A DNA stretch of 6,616 nucleotides. Origin: Bacteroidales bacterium. GTDB lineage: Bacteria; Bacteroidota; Bacteroidia; Bacteroidales; UBA1556. Positions 6,291 through 6,616 of this stretch are shown here, piece after piece. The notes under the pieces were generated by a model. It was not told the origin of the DNA and made no database searches. It saw only the letters and a list, made by a program, of their open reading frames with translations. Location: the NCBI GenBank assembly GCA_029935325.1, contig JAOZKO010000160.1, positions 1 to 6,616 on the forward strand, written 5' to 3'. A program made the translations under genes and the position numbers. The first letter of the stretch is position 1, and each line of letters opens with the position of its first letter.

Positions 6291-6343
6291 TTCTCCCTTT
6301 CTCAACTTCCCAACTTCTCCTTTTCTCAACTTCCCAACTTCCC
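6288..6343. repeat. AACTTCYC octamer array, pyrimidine-rich
   Basis: Seven in-phase octamers can be laid out from 6288 to 6343. Four are AACTTCCC or AACTTCTC (6304, 6312, 6328, 6336); the others are variants ending in TCTC. A 24-nt higher-order period gives a 20-nt identical repeat at 6298-6317 and 6322-6341. Further single units follow the hairpin at 6410-6417 and 6425-6432, so the hairpin sits inside a once longer tract. In RNA, CTCAACTTC here (6301-6309) could pair with GAGGTTGAG of the hexamer array (6254-6262) through nine pairs, one of them G-U. Confidence 0.8.
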
Positions 6344-6348
6344 AGCCC

Positions 6349-6398
6349 AAAAGTGAAGGCTTCGCTCATTTGTTCAGCGGACAAAGCGAAGGCTTCAC
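6349..6398 (-). terminator. 46-nt imperfect hairpin; likely terminator of the leftward gene
   Basis: Outer arms at 6353-6365 (GTGAAGGCTTCGC) and 6386-6398 (GCGAAGGCTTCAC) pair over 13 positions with one G-G mismatch. After a three-base TCA bulge, TTTGTTC (6369-6375) pairs with GGACAAA (6379-6385) around the loop AGC. On the minus strand the stem is followed by TTTT (6352-6349), which suits termination of the gene ending at 6435. There is no T-run on the plus-strand side, so it is a poor intrinsic terminator for carB. It could equally be a dispersed palindromic repeat, since it interrupts an octamer tract. Confidence 0.45.
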
Positions 6399-6434
6399 AT
6401 ACCGAGCAAAACTTCCCATATCTCAACTTCTCCT

Positions 6435-6616
6435 CTATTCTTGATCTAAAGTAAGCTGTTGCATTACCTCACTAATAAACTCATCAACTAAACTTTCAAA
6501 CTTCGCAAGTTCATCCTTATTTAAGCTGCTCAAATATTGTGATACTTCTTCAGTTTTTAATCCATTTATCAATTCTAATATTTCACCATAGATTAAATTA
6601 TCATCTTCATATTTTT
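6435..6616 (-). CDS. C-terminal part of an unrecognised acidic protein, 5' end outside the window
   Basis: On the minus strand an open frame enters at the right edge and ends at TAG (6437-6435), leaving 59 complete C-terminal codons from 6614. It has no start codon near the edge, so the gene begins beyond the window. The visible peptide is strongly acidic and looks helical, for example TEEVSQYLSSLNKDELAKFE and VDEFISEVMQQLTLDQE. No cysteine, histidine or tryptophan, catalytic motif or membrane segment is visible. I do not recognise the family and suggest no function. Amphipathic spacing of Leu, Ile and Phe and absence of stops argue that it is a real gene. It converges on carB, with a hairpin suited to its termination 37 bp past the stop. 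Confidence 0.6.
   Translation of the reverse strand, partial: KYEDDNLIYGEILELINGLKTEEVSQYLSSLNKDELAKFESLVDEFISEVMQQLTLDQE

Noticed and set aside
6237..6343. CRISPR array
   Set aside because: The hexamers and octamers are contiguous with no spacers, and no cas gene is present.

Overview
The window looks like a chromosomal segment of an AT-rich member of the Bacteroidota. Four things point that way. Coding DNA is, by eye, about two-thirds A+T. None of the three complete genes has a good Shine-Dalgarno sequence. Perfect TAnnTTTG boxes, the -7 element of Bacteroidota sigma-A promoters, lie upstream of genes. The CarA/CarB proteins are of a Bacteroidota type. Genus and species cannot be read from this sequence.

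Layout. (1) Positions 1-187 are very AT-rich non-coding DNA with a probable promoter for the first gene and a possible promoter pointing left. (2) 188-1372 (+) encodes an RlmI-type 23S rRNA cytosine-C5 methyltransferase. (3) 1373-1933 is a 561-bp gap holding a 10-bp tandem duplication, degenerate CACAAAGA-type repeats, a dyad, a promoter-like box, a doubtful 71-codon ORF, and a strong intrinsic-terminator hairpin that ends 8 bp before carA. (4) 1934-3013 (carA) and 3017-6238 (carB), 3 bp apart, encode both subunits of carbamoyl-phosphate synthetase. (5) 6239-6434 is repeat-rich, less AT-rich non-coding DNA: an AGGTTG hexamer array, an AACTTCYC octamer array, and a 46-nt hairpin. (6) 6435-6616 (-) is the C-terminal part of an unrecognised acidic protein that runs off the right edge and is convergent with carB.

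How the genes work together. CarA releases ammonia from glutamine. CarB uses it with bicarbonate and two ATP to make carbamoyl phosphate for pyrimidine and arginine synthesis. The two genes are almost certainly co-transcribed and translationally coupled. The rRNA methyltransferase has no evident functional link and is separated from them by a long gap.

I see no defence system, mobile-element gene, CRISPR array, tRNA or rRNA. The most interesting feature is the carA leader: a promoter-like box, a short U-rich ORF, and a terminator immediately before the carA start codon. Together they have the architecture expected of transcription attenuation of a pyrimidine operon. The second is the close resemblance of CarA and CarB to the CPSase part of animal CAD. 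The third is the structured repeat cluster downstream of carB.
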